DNA from: Liolophura sinensis
Taxonomy: Eukaryota; Mollusca; Polyplacophora; Chitonida; Chitonidae
NCBI RefSeq assembly: GCF_032854445.1
Contig: NC_088301.1
Location: 55,229,187 to 55,293,186 of the forward strand
Direction: 5' to 3'
DNA: 64,000 bases
This document shows positions 10,965-39,400 of this stretch, piece by piece. The notes beneath the pieces were generated by a model. The model saw only the letters and a program-made list of their open reading frames with translations, was not told where the DNA came from and searched no databases. Positions within the stretch are counted from its first letter, which is position 1, and each line of letters starts with the position of its first letter. The position numbers and the translations under genes were made by a program.

Positions 10965-13900
10965 TAACTCTAAAAGAGAGAAAAAAATTTAAAATCAGTA
11001 TCAAATATGAAACACAGAAAAAAAGAAAATCATGATGGTCCACGACACAATGGACACAATGTATATAGGCCCCTATGTATACGTTGCGTTCATTCTGTGA
11101 GAAAGTACAATCTGTTTTCAGCCAGAGGACAACGGCTAAATTTGTAGGTCATATCGCCCTTTAGCGTACTTATGAATGTCAAATGATTTTTTAATGTGTT
11201 TGTATGTCAAATGGGATGCCAACACAGCAATCTGAGTCATTCTAGACCATGCAGTGACGACTATAATCTTTTGTAAATCCAAATCACTGCATTTTTTCTT
11301 GCCTAAGCCATGTTGCTTGAGGACATCTTACTATACAAACAATTACATCGACACTCTTCAGCGGCGTAAGAAGCAAAAGAAAAGTCGGTGGGGGAATTAT
11401 CCCAACCAATGAGTTCCGAGGGTCGCGACGGCGCAGATAACTTTTGGACCCTATATAGCGGTAAGCGCGCTTGAAGGTGTCTGAAAGGCAAAAAACATCC
11501 GTCCTCAAGATTGTGATAGAAGGCTTAAACTGCACATTTAGGCACAAATTTAGTTTTCGGATCGCTTCCATACTCTATATGTGTATACTTACCGTTGAAA
11601 TACCTATACGCGCTACGTGAGTGTGAAATATTGACTAATAGTGCATGCAGATAAACTCCCTTTGAAAGTGCGGGGCACTCCCCAAGGCGAAATTTCGACT
11701 TTTTTATTTTCAATTTTTTCACCATGACACGAATGGGTTTCCGTACAATGAACCTGATGTACCGATGTATACGTGCGCCTGCACGACTGTTACGGATATT
11801 ATTCTTCCTGTTATGTAAGTTTCAGATAAAACAACCATTACACACTCAGGTGATGTTTTTGAACTTAACTTTATATAGCTGTGTGTAGGAACTAGACCTA
11901 TATATAGTACAAAAGCGTTATTCATGGATTTACTTTGACGCTTCCCATGATAGTATATATATAGGCCTATAATGATCTCCTTAAAATGCAACGTAAATGT
12001 CATTCTAATAATGTTAGGGAATAAATATAGAGGACTGAACATTTGAAACGTCTCAGGACAGCTAGAGTTTTATAAATAGTTGCAAAACGAATCAGTGTTA
12101 CATTCTGTGAGATAAAAACTGGTGTGATTTTATACGATATAATTTGATCATGAACATGTTTACAAGCATTATTTTCAGTTTTGTCGCACTTTGATTTATA
12201 ATATGTAAATGACAGCAAGTTGTATTCATATATACATAATATTGATGCAATTCTCCATTATCCTTATTTCCTTGGTTAGTTGTTTCAGATGGTTTTAGTT
12301 TATACAAGTGTTTATATTATTTCATTTAAACTATTGCACCCTTGTGGCAGGTGTACGTATTGTCTGGAACGCCATCCCATATGTATATATATATATGCCT
12401 GTTCTTCTCACATGCAATGTATATGTCAAATTTTCCTTATGTTCCTAACTGGCTAACACCACTTCGGCTTTCGATCACAGTACGGTGGCCTGTTAGTTCT
12501 GTTCGAAAATTTTAACATTTTGCACTGATTTACAATATGATTTATAAGGTTTTCTAATGAAGACTTATGATTAATAATAAATAATTTAAAGCATATGCAA
12601 AAGTATATTAACCCAGACACAGAACATAACAGACAAAATTGGTAAATTCAGAGAAAACGTCGTAAAGCAATGAAAAATGTTTCCGCCGCGCGGGGCAACG
12701 GTTTTCTGCGGAGCTTCCTCCTCGGGAAATTCAGCTGAAAACCGGCGACAAGCGTTTGTCCGCGGAAAAATCGTGTATTTTCGCAGAACTGAGGTTTCCA
12801 TACCGAATAGAAAGGTTTACACCGCGCGAAGAAAACGTTTTTAGCTGGATTTCGAAGTGTGTTTAAAATGTTTTTCTTTCTGCCTTAATTTGCTTTTGCA
12901 AATTTTTAATGACTTATGACATTTTGGCACAAATTTAGTTTTCGGATCGCTTCCATTCTTTACTTATGACTCCATGAATCTGATACCTGTGCACATTCTT
13001 TCAATAATTGCCTACATATTTTATGCATGGTTTTCCATATAATATTGCCTCACTGTTGGACATGCATGTATATAGTCCTTTACATAGGCCTATACATAGT
13101 TCTCTTCACCTATACAGAAGATAAGGTACGCATATACATACTGAACAAAAGCGGGATATTACCTCCCTTTGTCCGAAATCGCCTTCCATTTCCTGCCCAC
13201 CCATGCAGGAACCCACAGCCTTTATAGATATAAAACTGTTTTGTTTTAAAGTTTGTGATTTAAAATGAAATTATGGAATGAACTTTTATGCAGTCTCTGT
13301 ACGCATGGATGTCGTTAATATTTGCATTTACTTTGTAGAATACTCAGTTTCTAAAAATCATCGAACCGTTGCATACGATAACATACGCATAAGTACATAA
13401 CCTATATACCCTTTCTCTAGGTCTGTCCACAGCTTCAGTTACAGTGCCGTCATATAGGATCTCATCCTGTTCCTTTGACACCACCACACTCCACATTCCA
13501 ACTGCAGGCTACTTTTATTCATTCGACGGCTCTGGTAAATTTTCTGAAGTATTCGCAAAAATATATATAGGCTTACATATACGCCTCAAAAATATATTAA
13601 AAAAAAGACGCTCACAAATTCAGCCAGAGCTAGGTTCGAACATGTGCTCTCTTAATTATAGTTTTTATTCAGCTGACGAGCATGCTGTAGTTTGTTCAAT
13701 ATACTCTTTTCGAATGCATACATGCGTCTTTTCCTTTATTTATTTATTTATTTATTGCCGTACGTGGGAAAGCCAACTTGCGTATTTATAATCGTCAACA
13801 TCATCGGTTCGCTGCTTCATAGCCTGTTTATCAGGTATCGGTATAGCCTATACGTCCAACATTTTGGACTGACTGTTTGGAGCTGAAGTTTATACAATTG

Positions 13901-14930
13901 TTTTTTTTTTTTTTGTTGTCTTGCATAAATCTCAATGGAGACCACTGAAAACTGGCCACCCACTGCATGTAAAAATTTACTTTTCGCTAGATATTCACTA
14001 AAGGAATAAATAAATAAATAATAATCCGTTAATTAGGCTTATATAAGCGAGTATATTTAAGCGAGTACCGGCACCAACCATGCATAATATGCAATTAACG
14101 AACTATACAACGGTTTACATTTTAGCTTATGATAAAAGTTGCCTATTTTGGGGTCTGGCACCCACTGGCTATAATAGTTTATTATTTGTGTCACTTAAGT
14201 TAAACACTTTTGTCTTATAAAATCAAAATAAATATTTTTTTATTCTAGTTAATTTTCATCTTTAGTACTGTAGTCTGGAAACTTTGTACCCTTTGTACTC
14301 CAGAGTTAAGTCCCCTTGGAATATCAAATGTCAAACGTATACTCTTTATGGCAAAATGCAGTTTTCTTCAAACGCTATATAAGCACTTACAAAGGATTTA
14401 TCTGACGATAGAAGGCTCATGAAATTTTCAAAAACAATATTTTGTTAAAATGTGATTAAAAATGAAGGACGTTTGCATAGACGGTGTTGTTGGGCACCGA
14501 GGAGATTAGCGAGACTTTGGCTGTTACTGTTAGTACTGCACCTCCCATGGGGATTGCATTCAATAAACAGGGTAAAATCTAAATTAAGAAGTTAGACAAA
14601 CTTATCTGCCAGATAGCAATATTAGATATATAAATAAAAATCATGAATTTGGTGATCTGTTATCAAACTGAACGGCTAAAGCCGTGTGCACTGATGAGAT
14701 ATTGTTTCCGCGGGGTCGGTATCAAGTCTGGTTAAAGTTGAGACGTCTGACCGACCAGTCGGTCTGCATTGAACATGTAAGTTACAGTACTCAGCTTGTG
14801 TGGTAAGTAAACGGTGGATCATTATCCATCTTGACTCTGTATCATGATTATACATTGCTATTTAAATTGTGCATCGTGTATTTATCACGTCAAGGCAAGT
14901 GGGTATAATTAGGATGCAAATTAGAATAAT
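10965..14930. other. Non-coding stretch with a CpG-rich patch and a separated direct repeat
   Basis: No gene is supported. A CpG-rich patch at ~12680-12840 (ccgccgcgcggggc) stands out from the AT-rich surroundings and might be a promoter or an old repeat. A 31-bp exact direct repeat sits at 11541-11571 and 12926-12956. A (TTTA)n run lies at ~13735-13758. Confidence 0.5.
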
Positions 14931-14939
14931 TACTGATCC

Positions 14940-15446
14940 AAAAGTTTCGGTGAAACGAACTCTTGGGAGAAGTTTGGAAGTTCAGTGAAGAAGAGTAGAC
15001 CTACTACTTGTACTGAACTGAAGCAAAACCCAGACCACTTCTAGAGAGAGCAGCAAGTAAAAGTTTCGGTGAAGAAAAACTGAAAACCTCTGTATGCTGT
15101 CACTGATTTTTAGTGATCGTCCGGGTGAAACTTCGGTGAATTGAGGAGATTTGATTTTTGTTGCAGAGAGCGTTACAACAGTGACCGGGTGCCGCAGAAC
15201 CACGTTGTTGTGGTTTTCGCAGGGCAGGGGAAGTGCACGGTGAATAGCTCGGCCAAGTCCGGCTCTCCGCCTCGGCGAGTGTAGGGTCGATTTGCTGATG
15301 GGTGCACGAACAGAAAGGCTCTCCGACTCCAAGCGTGGATTATAGCAGGCCTATGCTCAGCTGGAACTTTGAATTTGTCTTGGCAAGAAGGATATTATCA
15401 TCAAAAATGACAGGAAGATTAGTAATTATTTTTATTTGTATATGTG
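14940..15446 (+). CDS. Possible first exon (5'UTR plus signal peptide) of an unidentified gene
   Basis: A CpG-containing leader with three copies of ttcggtgaa (near 14946, 15065 and 15132) precedes an ATG at 15407. The ATG starts MTGRLVIIFICICG, a hydrophobic stretch like a signal peptide, and is followed exactly by a strong splice donor gtgagt at 15447. The coding part would be 15407-15446. No second exon could be found before the assembly gap, so the gene cannot be named. Alternatively this is chance; the reading depends only on the ATG, hydrophobicity and donor. Confidence 0.3.
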
Positions 15447-15449
15447 GTG

Positions 15450-18400
15450 AGTATTTGTTTCCTTTTAGTTACCATACATTTCATTTCCTTCATTTCCAGG
15501 CTATACTAAGTGGGGAGTTTATTACTGGTACTGACCCCTCTGTGATTCTGAGTGTTTTACAAACAAGTCCTGTACCACCAAATAATTTGGAACACCAAGA
15601 AACCACCTTGTTCAACATTTCAAACAATGAAAGTTATTTAGTTTTTAAGTTTCTTCTGCCTAAAGTATTGCATCACATATTTGATGATTAGCTTAAAGCT
15701 TATGCAGATTGTCATAGATTTCCCTGCAAGTATCCACTAAAATTTTGCATTTATGTAGGATGTACAAACTACTGTATAGTATGTGCGATGTTTAGTGTGA
15801 ACAGCTGTATAAATGTGAAGTTTGTTTAAATAGTCTTAACGTGTGTGATAGTGTCTAAAGTTTTGAAAAACAGAAAATTTTGTTTACTACCTTACCTAGT
15901 AAGCTTATTGTTTTGTGATCATTTAGCATGCAAGTTAGTCTTTAAACGATCTGATAAAGAGACATCAGTTATACATCTGTTCTGGTACATTCTAATTTAA
16001 GCTGGCTTACAGTTGGAGATGTATAAATTAGTTTGTGTCTCATTCATAAATAAACTCTCAATTTGTACTGAGACTCGGGCTACGAATAAGTAAACCAGTT
16101 TTTGTTCTCGTCTGTGGAGAATAATTAAGAAATAGTTTTAGGTGTCTTTATAAGTTATGTAGGATCCAGTTTACGTAGCTTGCCATGTGGGCAGGTTGAG
16201 GGGGTCACCAAAGTAGACAGAGAATCCAGTTTTAACAGCATAGCCTGGGTCACATATACAGATGTGGGGGCTGTCTCCTGTATCAATTTACACTTTAGCT
16301 ACATCCCAGAGTAGGCTGGCACACAAGGCCACTCTTTATCTTAGGCGACAGTTTCCTCTCTCCTGGTCCATTTCTTTGTTACCCCAGACCCTGATGTTGA
16401 GCCATGCCCAAAGATCTGTCTAACAATCTTTGAAATGTATTCCTTAATACCATGCAGACACTATAACAGCAGTTCATCAAAATGTGAGACATAATTCTTT
16501 GCTATATATTCTATTTTAATAATTTCTAATTACCACTTATAGTTGTGCTTCTTAGCTGTGGTAGTGATTGTTTGTTAAGATAAATTTTGTAAGTTGAAAA
16601 TTTGTATGTTCAGCGAGTAGCACTACATGATTTTGCAATGCATACTATACTTTGACACGTTGAAATTTGAATTAGCAGTCGCGTGTCCTTTTTCTTTAGT
16701 TGGTCTGCCAAAAGCTTGCTAAATCTTGTGGGTTTTTCTCGGTTTCTATCACCACAATGCAGGCCACCATTGTACAACAATTAGATAAGTAAATAATCTT
16801 ACATGTAGTTCAAATTCCAGTAAGGCATTTTGTTATTATCAATACCAGTACTAATAATATGAATTCAAACACTTTGCTATGAATACGAAGTAAAAGCACC
16901 CCTTGTTAGATTGATATGAATTGAAGTAAAGCAGATATTTATGGTTAGTTTGAAATTAACTATTTAACAGTCTGTTTCATGTAAATCAAAGAACCATGCG
17001 CTAGCAAAAGCTGTCTGGTTGTTCTTTTTATTGTTAATATTCTGTAAGAGATCTATTTAAAGATGTTCAGAAAGACATTATCCCGGACAGAGTTAACACT
17101 GTGAACAAATCTACGTAAGCCTTCCATTTTCCTGACCTTCTGACATTTGCACAGTGCAAATGAACCCATTCATGTAATAGTAGTTCTAAGCTGGACTGAA
17201 TCAAGTCATGTGCACGGTGAAATCTTAAATTGGCTCCATGCATTTCCTGCAAGCCAGATGCTAATATACAATACCTTATTATGTAGCCTGCATTAAAGCT
17301 TATAATTATGAAACGGTCACAAATAATCTTTAGTAATGTAAGGCTTTAGTTGACCACATGTGACCTGTGGTGATATGTGTCCCAAATAATCTTCACATTA
17401 GCTAGAGTTACAGGTTTAGCTGTGTAATATGATGAGGGTAGTTCTGTGTGATATCTTTGCTAGTATACTTCTTGATCTGCTGATACACAAATGCTCTTGC
17501 ATGACCTGTGTGTAATGCTCTACATAAACATGTATTTTTTGACGATTTGGACACATTCTTTTGATACTAGAACATAAATTCTGTCTCTGGTCTGAAATCT
17601 TCTAAACTTTACCTGTGGTATTTTTTAATGTACAAGTGTGTCTAAAAAAAATAACAATTTAAGCCAGATTAAGTAACATCAGTGGAAATGACTCCAAAAA
17701 TGCATGACTGTTACAATGTCAGAGAGCAATATATAATGTAGTAACTTTAAAATGTTGAATCTTGTTTTCTATCAGCTCATCAGTCTGTATTAATGTAAAT
17801 GCTGAGTTTTTTTGCTGTTTTTGGAAATCACTGATTTCATGGAATGTGGATGCTTTTCAGAACTTAGATTGTCTTAACTTGTCAAAAGCTTTTGGTGATT
17901 TGAGTTTCATATGATGTCAGCCATATTTTCCATTTAGGTCTTTTTTCAAACATTTACCACAGTGAGCTGATATTTTGACCTGCAAGTGATGACAGATCAT
18001 CACTGTTTCATATGGCGGCATGAATTATTTGGGGAGCTTTGGCGTAACATTGAACATACATTTGATTAATGACTTTCATGATGTTTACTGGTTACAGGTA
18101 TCTTGACAGTGAACTCTTTATGGCTATAACATTATGAGTTAGAGAACTGCTTTGGAGTGTTTATGTACATGTACTCTTTAGAAGCAGAATCACATTTCCT
18201 ATATTATTTTTATTGTGATGAAGCTACACTGTACATGTTTGTTGGTTAGTGAATTATGCCTAGAGACATAGGCTTTCAGAATGCATAAGATTTTCAAAAT
18301 TTTCATGATTTTTTTGTTGGTTGGTTGTTCATGAGCCACCTGAATGGAGGGACAGACCTGTTCATTATACTATCCTAGGTCTCACACTTCAAAGGTTAAG

Positions 18401-18697
18401 ATTTGACTTATTATCTGTCCAGTAGTAAATCTCAGTGGGCCCTAATCTTTTCCTTAAGAGTAAAATATGATAAGCCTTGTCCAAACAAGATTTACAGTTA
18501 AGAGGGTAAAACCACAGTCTCTTGACACGGCTTGTTATCACTGTGGATGGTTCATTCGGCAAATTTCAAGTTAGTCAACATGCGTTACAGTGTATTTGTG
18601 TGCTTAGTCAATACCTGTTTTACAGATACCTCCACTGGTGATATTACATGACAATAAAATGATCAAATTTCATCACAAATGTGTACAAATAACTATA
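15450..18697. other. Non-coding stretch up to the assembly gap
   Basis: AT-rich and without recognisable exons on either strand. I looked for the expected downstream USP19 exons (such as the GYAQHDAQEF block) on the minus strand and did not see them. It could be an intron or UTR of the putative 15.4-kb gene. Confidence 0.5.
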
Positions 18698-18897
18698 NNN
18701 NNNNNNNNNNNNNNNNNNNNNNNNNNNNNNNNNNNNNNNNNNNNNNNNNNNNNNNNNNNNNNNNNNNNNNNNNNNNNNNNNNNNNNNNNNNNNNNNNNNN
18801 NNNNNNNNNNNNNNNNNNNNNNNNNNNNNNNNNNNNNNNNNNNNNNNNNNNNNNNNNNNNNNNNNNNNNNNNNNNNNNNNNNNNNNNNNNNNNNNNN
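18698..18897. other. Assembly gap (200 N)
   Basis: Exactly 200 N, the usual placeholder for a scaffold join of unknown size. The adjacency of the flanks and the true distance are therefore not established, and USP19 is truncated at this side. Confidence 0.98.
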
Positions 18898-33116
<14,219 letters not shown>

Positions 33117-33411
33117 AACCGCGTTGACACGATCATCCGAGCACACGTTAGACGTGTGCCGTCGTTTCCTCGAAGGTCTATCTATTTTTGCCGAATGAGA
33201 CGTACCTAGCAAGAAAGGTACTCAGCACAACATATGAGTTCAGATGCGCTGGAATAGAACCATTCCTATCTAAATGTTTGTGATTTTGCACAGATTTCGA
33301 TACCAAGTTAAAGTGGCTGCTAAAATGACCAATCACTGCTGTCATTAGAAATCCAGTAAAATTTGACCAATCACGCAGCTTCTTCTTTGCCATCGGTTGG
33401 CGTAATCCACC
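33117..33411. promoter_or_regulatory. Bidirectional promoter of USP19 and HAKAI with two CCAAT boxes
   Basis: The start codons of the two divergent genes are separated by 295 bp. The interval has two gaccaatcac motifs (CCAAT at 33329-33333 and 33367-33371, 38 bp apart), a pattern associated with NF-Y at bidirectional promoters, and no TATA box. The architecture is seen directly; factor binding is inferred. Confidence 0.7.
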
Positions 33412-36400
33412 ATGGAGGGAGAAGGTAAGTTGCACGATGGTGAGGGATGTAAACCTTTCGTCACAAATTGCATAATAAGGAAGATTGTATGACACCTTGG
33501 TGTGTTATTCGTCTTTATATATCAGTTTGTCAAGTGGCCTCATTATTTCTTTTTGATACTGCTTCCTTCTTCTGTACGAGATTGACACCGGTCTGAACTT
33601 TAACAACAACAACATCGTATGCACTTATCTGTAAGGCACGCATCATGTTCAGTCTATTCCAGCCTGGTAAAATATATGGGAGCGGCCAGTATGACAGGAT
33701 ATTTACAAGCATAAGGTGATGCTTGTAGAATGTAATCCAAACCATTCTTAGACCAGAATATAAGGGTTAGTCAAAGTTTTATATAACGAAATAGTTGTTC
33801 ACATGTTAACATCCATACATCAAACGACGCCCATGAGTGACGTTTTCCTCTGTTAGTAATCAGTAATTTATATTGACAGTTATTAGACTTAAAGCGGTGC
33901 AAGTTCATAAATTTGTGCAAGTTTATAAATTTGTTCAGATTTTTGTTTAATGAATTTGAAGATGAAAGTCATTTCCATGTTGGCCAGCATAGAGCTTGAG
34001 AGGTCTACATAATTTAGTTGTCTAACCTCATTCTGCCTAGATTAGATGAGTACTGAAAAACATTCTGTCTATCTGACATCATGGAAATATTGACTCATTT
34101 TGCAACAATGTCCATTTTGAGGGAGAACATTGTTAGAAAAAAAGGTGTTTTTGTGAAAATAGCACATGATAACCAAAAACATTGATGGCAGGTTATAAAA
34201 TCTGAAGTCAAAATGGATAAAGTTAGTGTTTAATGTAAGCTTAGCTTGGTGCCCAATCAAGCAGTGACCTAGATGACATTTGGCATAAGACTGTGACAGT
34301 CATCCAGACTCAACACTGGCTTCCTCTAAGGCCCTATGTGGGAAGGTCTGTCACCAACCTGCAGATGGTTGTGGGTTTCCTGAGCCTGGTTTCATCCCAC
34401 CATAATGCTGGCCGCTGTAGTGTATGGTGATTGATTTACAGTTTCTCCCCTTGGTTACTGTCGTTTGCTTTTGCATAGGCTGAGTTTGCGGTAAGATGAC
34501 AGATGTGGGTGATTTACCACCCGCATGTTTCATTACCCTGTCTGGCAGCTACAGTCCCTAATCCACGCCAGGTGGGTCAAGTCACTGAGCGAGGTGTGCA
34601 GATTTCACAACTAGCCATCTATAATTATATCCATGATGAATTAAACTGAAGAAAGTATCAGTTCAGGTGATGATTATTACAAACCTGTAAATTTCAAACA
34701 CTGTCGCGATCCATGGTCATACCAGTACAAATACTACTATGTCCACTGCAGGCCTCGAAAAACGGTTGTTCAGGTAACGTGAAAGTCGCGTCGCAGCATT
34801 GTCATGATCTGTTGTCTATTCTGAGCTATTACCCACTAAATATTTGTACACGTGTATTTCAGTCACAAATGGATTTCACTCAGAAATATCTGTCATGAAC
34901 CTTGCCTAAAATTTGAATGTATTTCATTCTAGGCGCATACTTTGTTTTGTTACATGCGGAACTGTCCTCAAATTGCATAACAGTTACATTTTCCACATTT
35001 TGAAATCAAAAACCCCTCATTAAACACAGAAAATGGAAGCTCCCGAAAACTGCCACGACTACCTTTGACCCATTTTTGGTAGCACTGTGTGTGAGTCCGG
35101 CATATTGGGATTAGGCATGATTTGCCCACTTTGTTGACATATTCGAAGTTCGCACAACACTGACTGGCTATATATCAAAATAAAGTGCATGTTTTATGAT
35201 TACCTGTATGCAAACATGCGCGGGTGTCCCAAGCGACAGGTAAGATTTATTTTTCCTTTTCATCAGCAGAAATCACGCCATCAACGGGCATAATACTCTG
35301 CTAATAGATACGGGGAGATTTCGAGCCGTATGATTGTAAGTTGTCGCGTCAAACACAGTTTGAGTCATCATCTGCTGATAATTTGCAAGTAAGGATTTTC
35401 AGGGTGCTAAGTTCTGTTATAGCATTGTACATGAAGAGCTGTGCATGCATATCAACGGTTATTTGACATGCCACTCCACATGTGTAAAGGGACTGGGTGG
35501 TCGTGCTCACGCTTATCGATCTCCAGAGTGTTTTTTCCTGAATTCCCTTTCGTCAAGATCATAAATTAATCAAGGCGCACCTTATATGAAGTAAGCCTTT
35601 ATATACTAACTTCATTATGATTAACACCAAGGAAAATGTGAACAGTTGGTGTCAGGAACTTAGACTGACAGCTCAGTGAAGCGTGACCTTGTTTATTACA
35701 TTTGTTAACTGTCCATACATTCACTGCTTTCTATTGTGGGCATTGTACTGCCTTTTTCAGGTGGAGTATTCTACTAAAACAGGGCACACATAGTTTGTTT
35801 AAAGTAATATTATTTCAGCATGGATATGAACAATAGGATGTCATTCGTTCTTAAATCTTCATTCATTTTCATACTTGGGTAGTAGACTGTTGCCATATTT
35901 AATCTGTACATTACATGCAGAAATGTTTGTGAGTATCTTGCCAAAGGTTGGTGGTTTACACTGAGCACTCTTGTTTTCCCCAACCTTGAAATGGCATTAA
36001 ATAACAGTCATAATAAATAAATAAATATATGCCTGTGGCACCAATTTTAATGTGCACTCACACGGTTAATTTGAAGATATGGAGAATGTCACCTAATGCA
36101 CATGTAGTTGAAGTAGTATTAAAGTGATATATTATATGATTTTAGGCTCATGATTGTTATTCTGTTTTCAGATTTAGAACTAGAATCAGAGGGAGACACA
36201 ACTACTGGCTCAAGTTCACACCCTGTTAGAAAGCATATAGCAATTAAATTGAAGCCATCAAAAGGAAGAACTAGACCAAGAAAGGTTGTGAAACCCAAAG
36301 TCAGAACAATGGAGCACACTTTTGGTATGATAATTGTATAGATGTCCATAATATGTGAAAGGATATGAATTTTTCAGTTACAAGTGCGATCAGGTTGATT

Positions 36401-39400
36401 AGTGAAGGAAACAGCAGTAAATCACAGATCAGCAAGCCAAGTGCTAATCCCACAGGGCCATACCTGACTTTAGTCAGATTGAAATATGATTAAATGTATA
36501 CAGCTTAATTTTGACAACCTTTAAAATGTCGATTTCCAATACTTAAAATTTAGCGTTTTGACCAGGTGCTGGTTTCAAATTGTTGAATTGAGCCTGATAC
36601 AAGAACCTCACAAAGCTCTGGACTTCAAGAGGCACACAAAACGGCTGGATTCAAACATGCAACCCTCACTGATCAAGGGCCCGATAGCAGCAGATATCAG
36701 ATGCCACTTTCTGAAAACTTTGTAAATCAATATTTCATAGTTTTTCTCAGCGTTTCCTCACAACCAAATTTAGCACACTTGGTTCTCAGCACTGAAAGGT
36801 AACAGAAAGGAAAAATGACTGGTTGGCCCGGTGTCAGTATAATGACTGGGTGGGTTGTTATGTCTGGTGCCTTCGGCATTACACTTGTGGTGACATGGAC
36901 TTGCCCTGAACAAGAAGACACATCATCCTCATGTGATGGAGAGATTGCTAAGTACAGCGTTAAACTGCAAGCGTACATGCTAAAGTTTGGTTTGTAAAGA
37001 CGAACTCTCACAAGCACGTAAAGGCGATGAAATGATAATTTTGATGATAGCAGATGTTTTTCTGATATGAAATGAATCACAAAAAGCTGTAGCCCTATAT
37101 AATAAGGGTAGTTGAATCAATCAGAATCAAGCAAAATCATTTGGAAAATATCTGAGTAGAGTGTAATGAAAGTCCTGTTAGTGTTTTGGTATCAGTTGCA
37201 ATGAAGTTTAATGTGAAGTACTTTTTAGCGTTGTTAACTAATTAGGCTTTAAAATTTTCATAAACTAATGAAGGGTATCACTACTACACCATAAATCATG
37301 TTTTTAGATACAACTTTAAAACGTTGAAGGTGTTAGGATTGAAACTGGAGATTTTTGTTGCAGATGAAGATTATATTACTGATGCACCTCTGTTCAAGAC
37401 CATGGAGCCCTTGGAACCAATACATCATGACCAGAGGCTTCGCTGGGATCATAGGGTTTGTAGTTCTCATGAAACTCTGTGACATACATCTCCATATGCT
37501 TTTCCTTCTTCATTTTTTTTTTATTTGTTGGCATGTATTCACATGTATACACTTTTGTTTATTAAAATCTGCAGTGTTGGACAGAAATAAACAGTTTCTA
37601 GACTGTCATAGTATCATAATGGGGACCGTAATTTACTCTGCTGATGTGTTTTTTTTTAGGGGGGGGATCGGTGTTGGCCAGCTTTTATTTCTTTGTCTGT
37701 CTGTGAATCAGCTTTACTATTCCTACCGTTTTTTGGAGAGTTGGACCTAATGTAGATCCAAAATGGTTCTTCCCCTTTACGAGTGTTGTCCCTTTGTCTG
37801 TATTTGGGGAATTTGCACTGTCAGGGTGCCCTCTGGTTTTCTTGATTGCATTTGATAGTTTTACCAGTGTATCTGATGTGAAATATCATGAAGTCAAACA
37901 AATTAAAAATTACAAACACTGTGTGGTTCACAATTGCTGCTTGTAGAATAAAATTCAAATATTTGACCTTTATAAAAAAGAAAACAGTTAAATGGATCTA
38001 TTCTGTAAACTTACTGAAATTCTTCATTGTTCACTTTTTATTTATATTAAAGCTGAAGGTCAGCTTTTACAGTAAATCACGTAGAGTTTAGCCGAAAATT
38101 TCTGGCTGTAAAGTTTAGCCAATTTGAGTTGCTGGAGGAGGTGACGGGTGGGGGGGGGGAGTGATCAGCCCCCAGCTGTGCAGTAATCCCCAGTGATGGT
38201 CTGGCTGCTTGCCCTCGCCACATGTGGTAAACTCCCCAGACATAGTCTGAGAGAAGGGGGATTATACACCCACTAGTATATCTAGACCCTCATTAAAATG
38301 TTGTTTGTTGCACATAGCAAGCCATTAACTTGTTCTCAAAGTTGAGTCGTCAGTTATCAAAAAAAAATTGTTCTTTGGACCCATGAAATAGCTTGCGGAG
38401 AATTGTCTAAAATTTCCCCTAGGTTACTTCCGCACAGTCTGAGTTGGGGGCAGCATGACATAAGGAGTTATGGGATACAGTTTTTAAAATCATTGGCTAA
38501 ACAAGGGTGCATGCAATGTGTACTTTAAAGATATATGAAAAGGAACTATAAAACAAAGATTATGTTTCTGTGCCAAATGAAGAAATTATGCCCTGAGTTT
38601 TTGTTAAATAAATTTCATTTGGGGAGTATTTTTATACCTGTAAATTATCCTTCTATATTATGCATATTTTCCGTCAATGGTCGGATTATGTCAGAAATTA
38701 CGTCATTGTTGATCTTGCTCAGAACTCAGTGAACAGCCCCGAAGTGCCCAGTGAACTGTGTCACTACAGTGTGGGCAAGGTGACCTGTACACAGATACAG
38801 CATGGATTCTTCAAGCCAGCTCATCGCCCCCTATGTGCACCTACACTGATCACTGGGGTCTTAAAAAAACTGTACTTTGAAACCATGTTAACCCCCAAAA
38901 GTGAAAGTTGAAAAATTTGTCTGTACTGTTATGTGTTATTACGCATTGTAATCTGAACATTAAGAAATAAAACCGAAGCCTTTCATGTATCTTTTAACTC
39001 TTACAGGTAAATCTAATAGGTGAAAAGGTTGTGGACCCTGTCATTCACTGCTGCGAGAAGTGTACACTGCCTATCCTGATATATGGGAGAATGGTAAGAT
39101 TTTTCTGGAATTTTATAGGTGTTTTATTATGTGTTTGGTAACTGTTAAATCCTTGTGAGGCTGGCTTTCTTTGTTCTCAGTTTTATCCAGCCACTGTCTA
39201 ACACTTACCTTAAGAAAGGGACCATAATAAGAATGAATATATGTAAAAATTCTGTTTGTCATTTAAATTGGGTAATGGATTTTCAGTCATAATATTGTAC
39301 AGTAGTACAATAGACCACTGTTCACCAATTCATATTGTAACGCATAACAATGTCAATGTCTTTGAGAATTGTCTGGTTTTTGAGGCTGCTTTATGTCTGT

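Noticed and set aside
14982-15332. 116-codon minus-strand frame
   Set aside because: No domain, lies opposite the putative leader exon, and its composition suggests chance in a CpG-rich patch.
33117-33212. Upstream extension of USP19 beginning at 33212
   Set aside because: That frame starts with TTG, not ATG. The first ATG (33116) fits the protein and leaves room for the promoter and 5'UTR.
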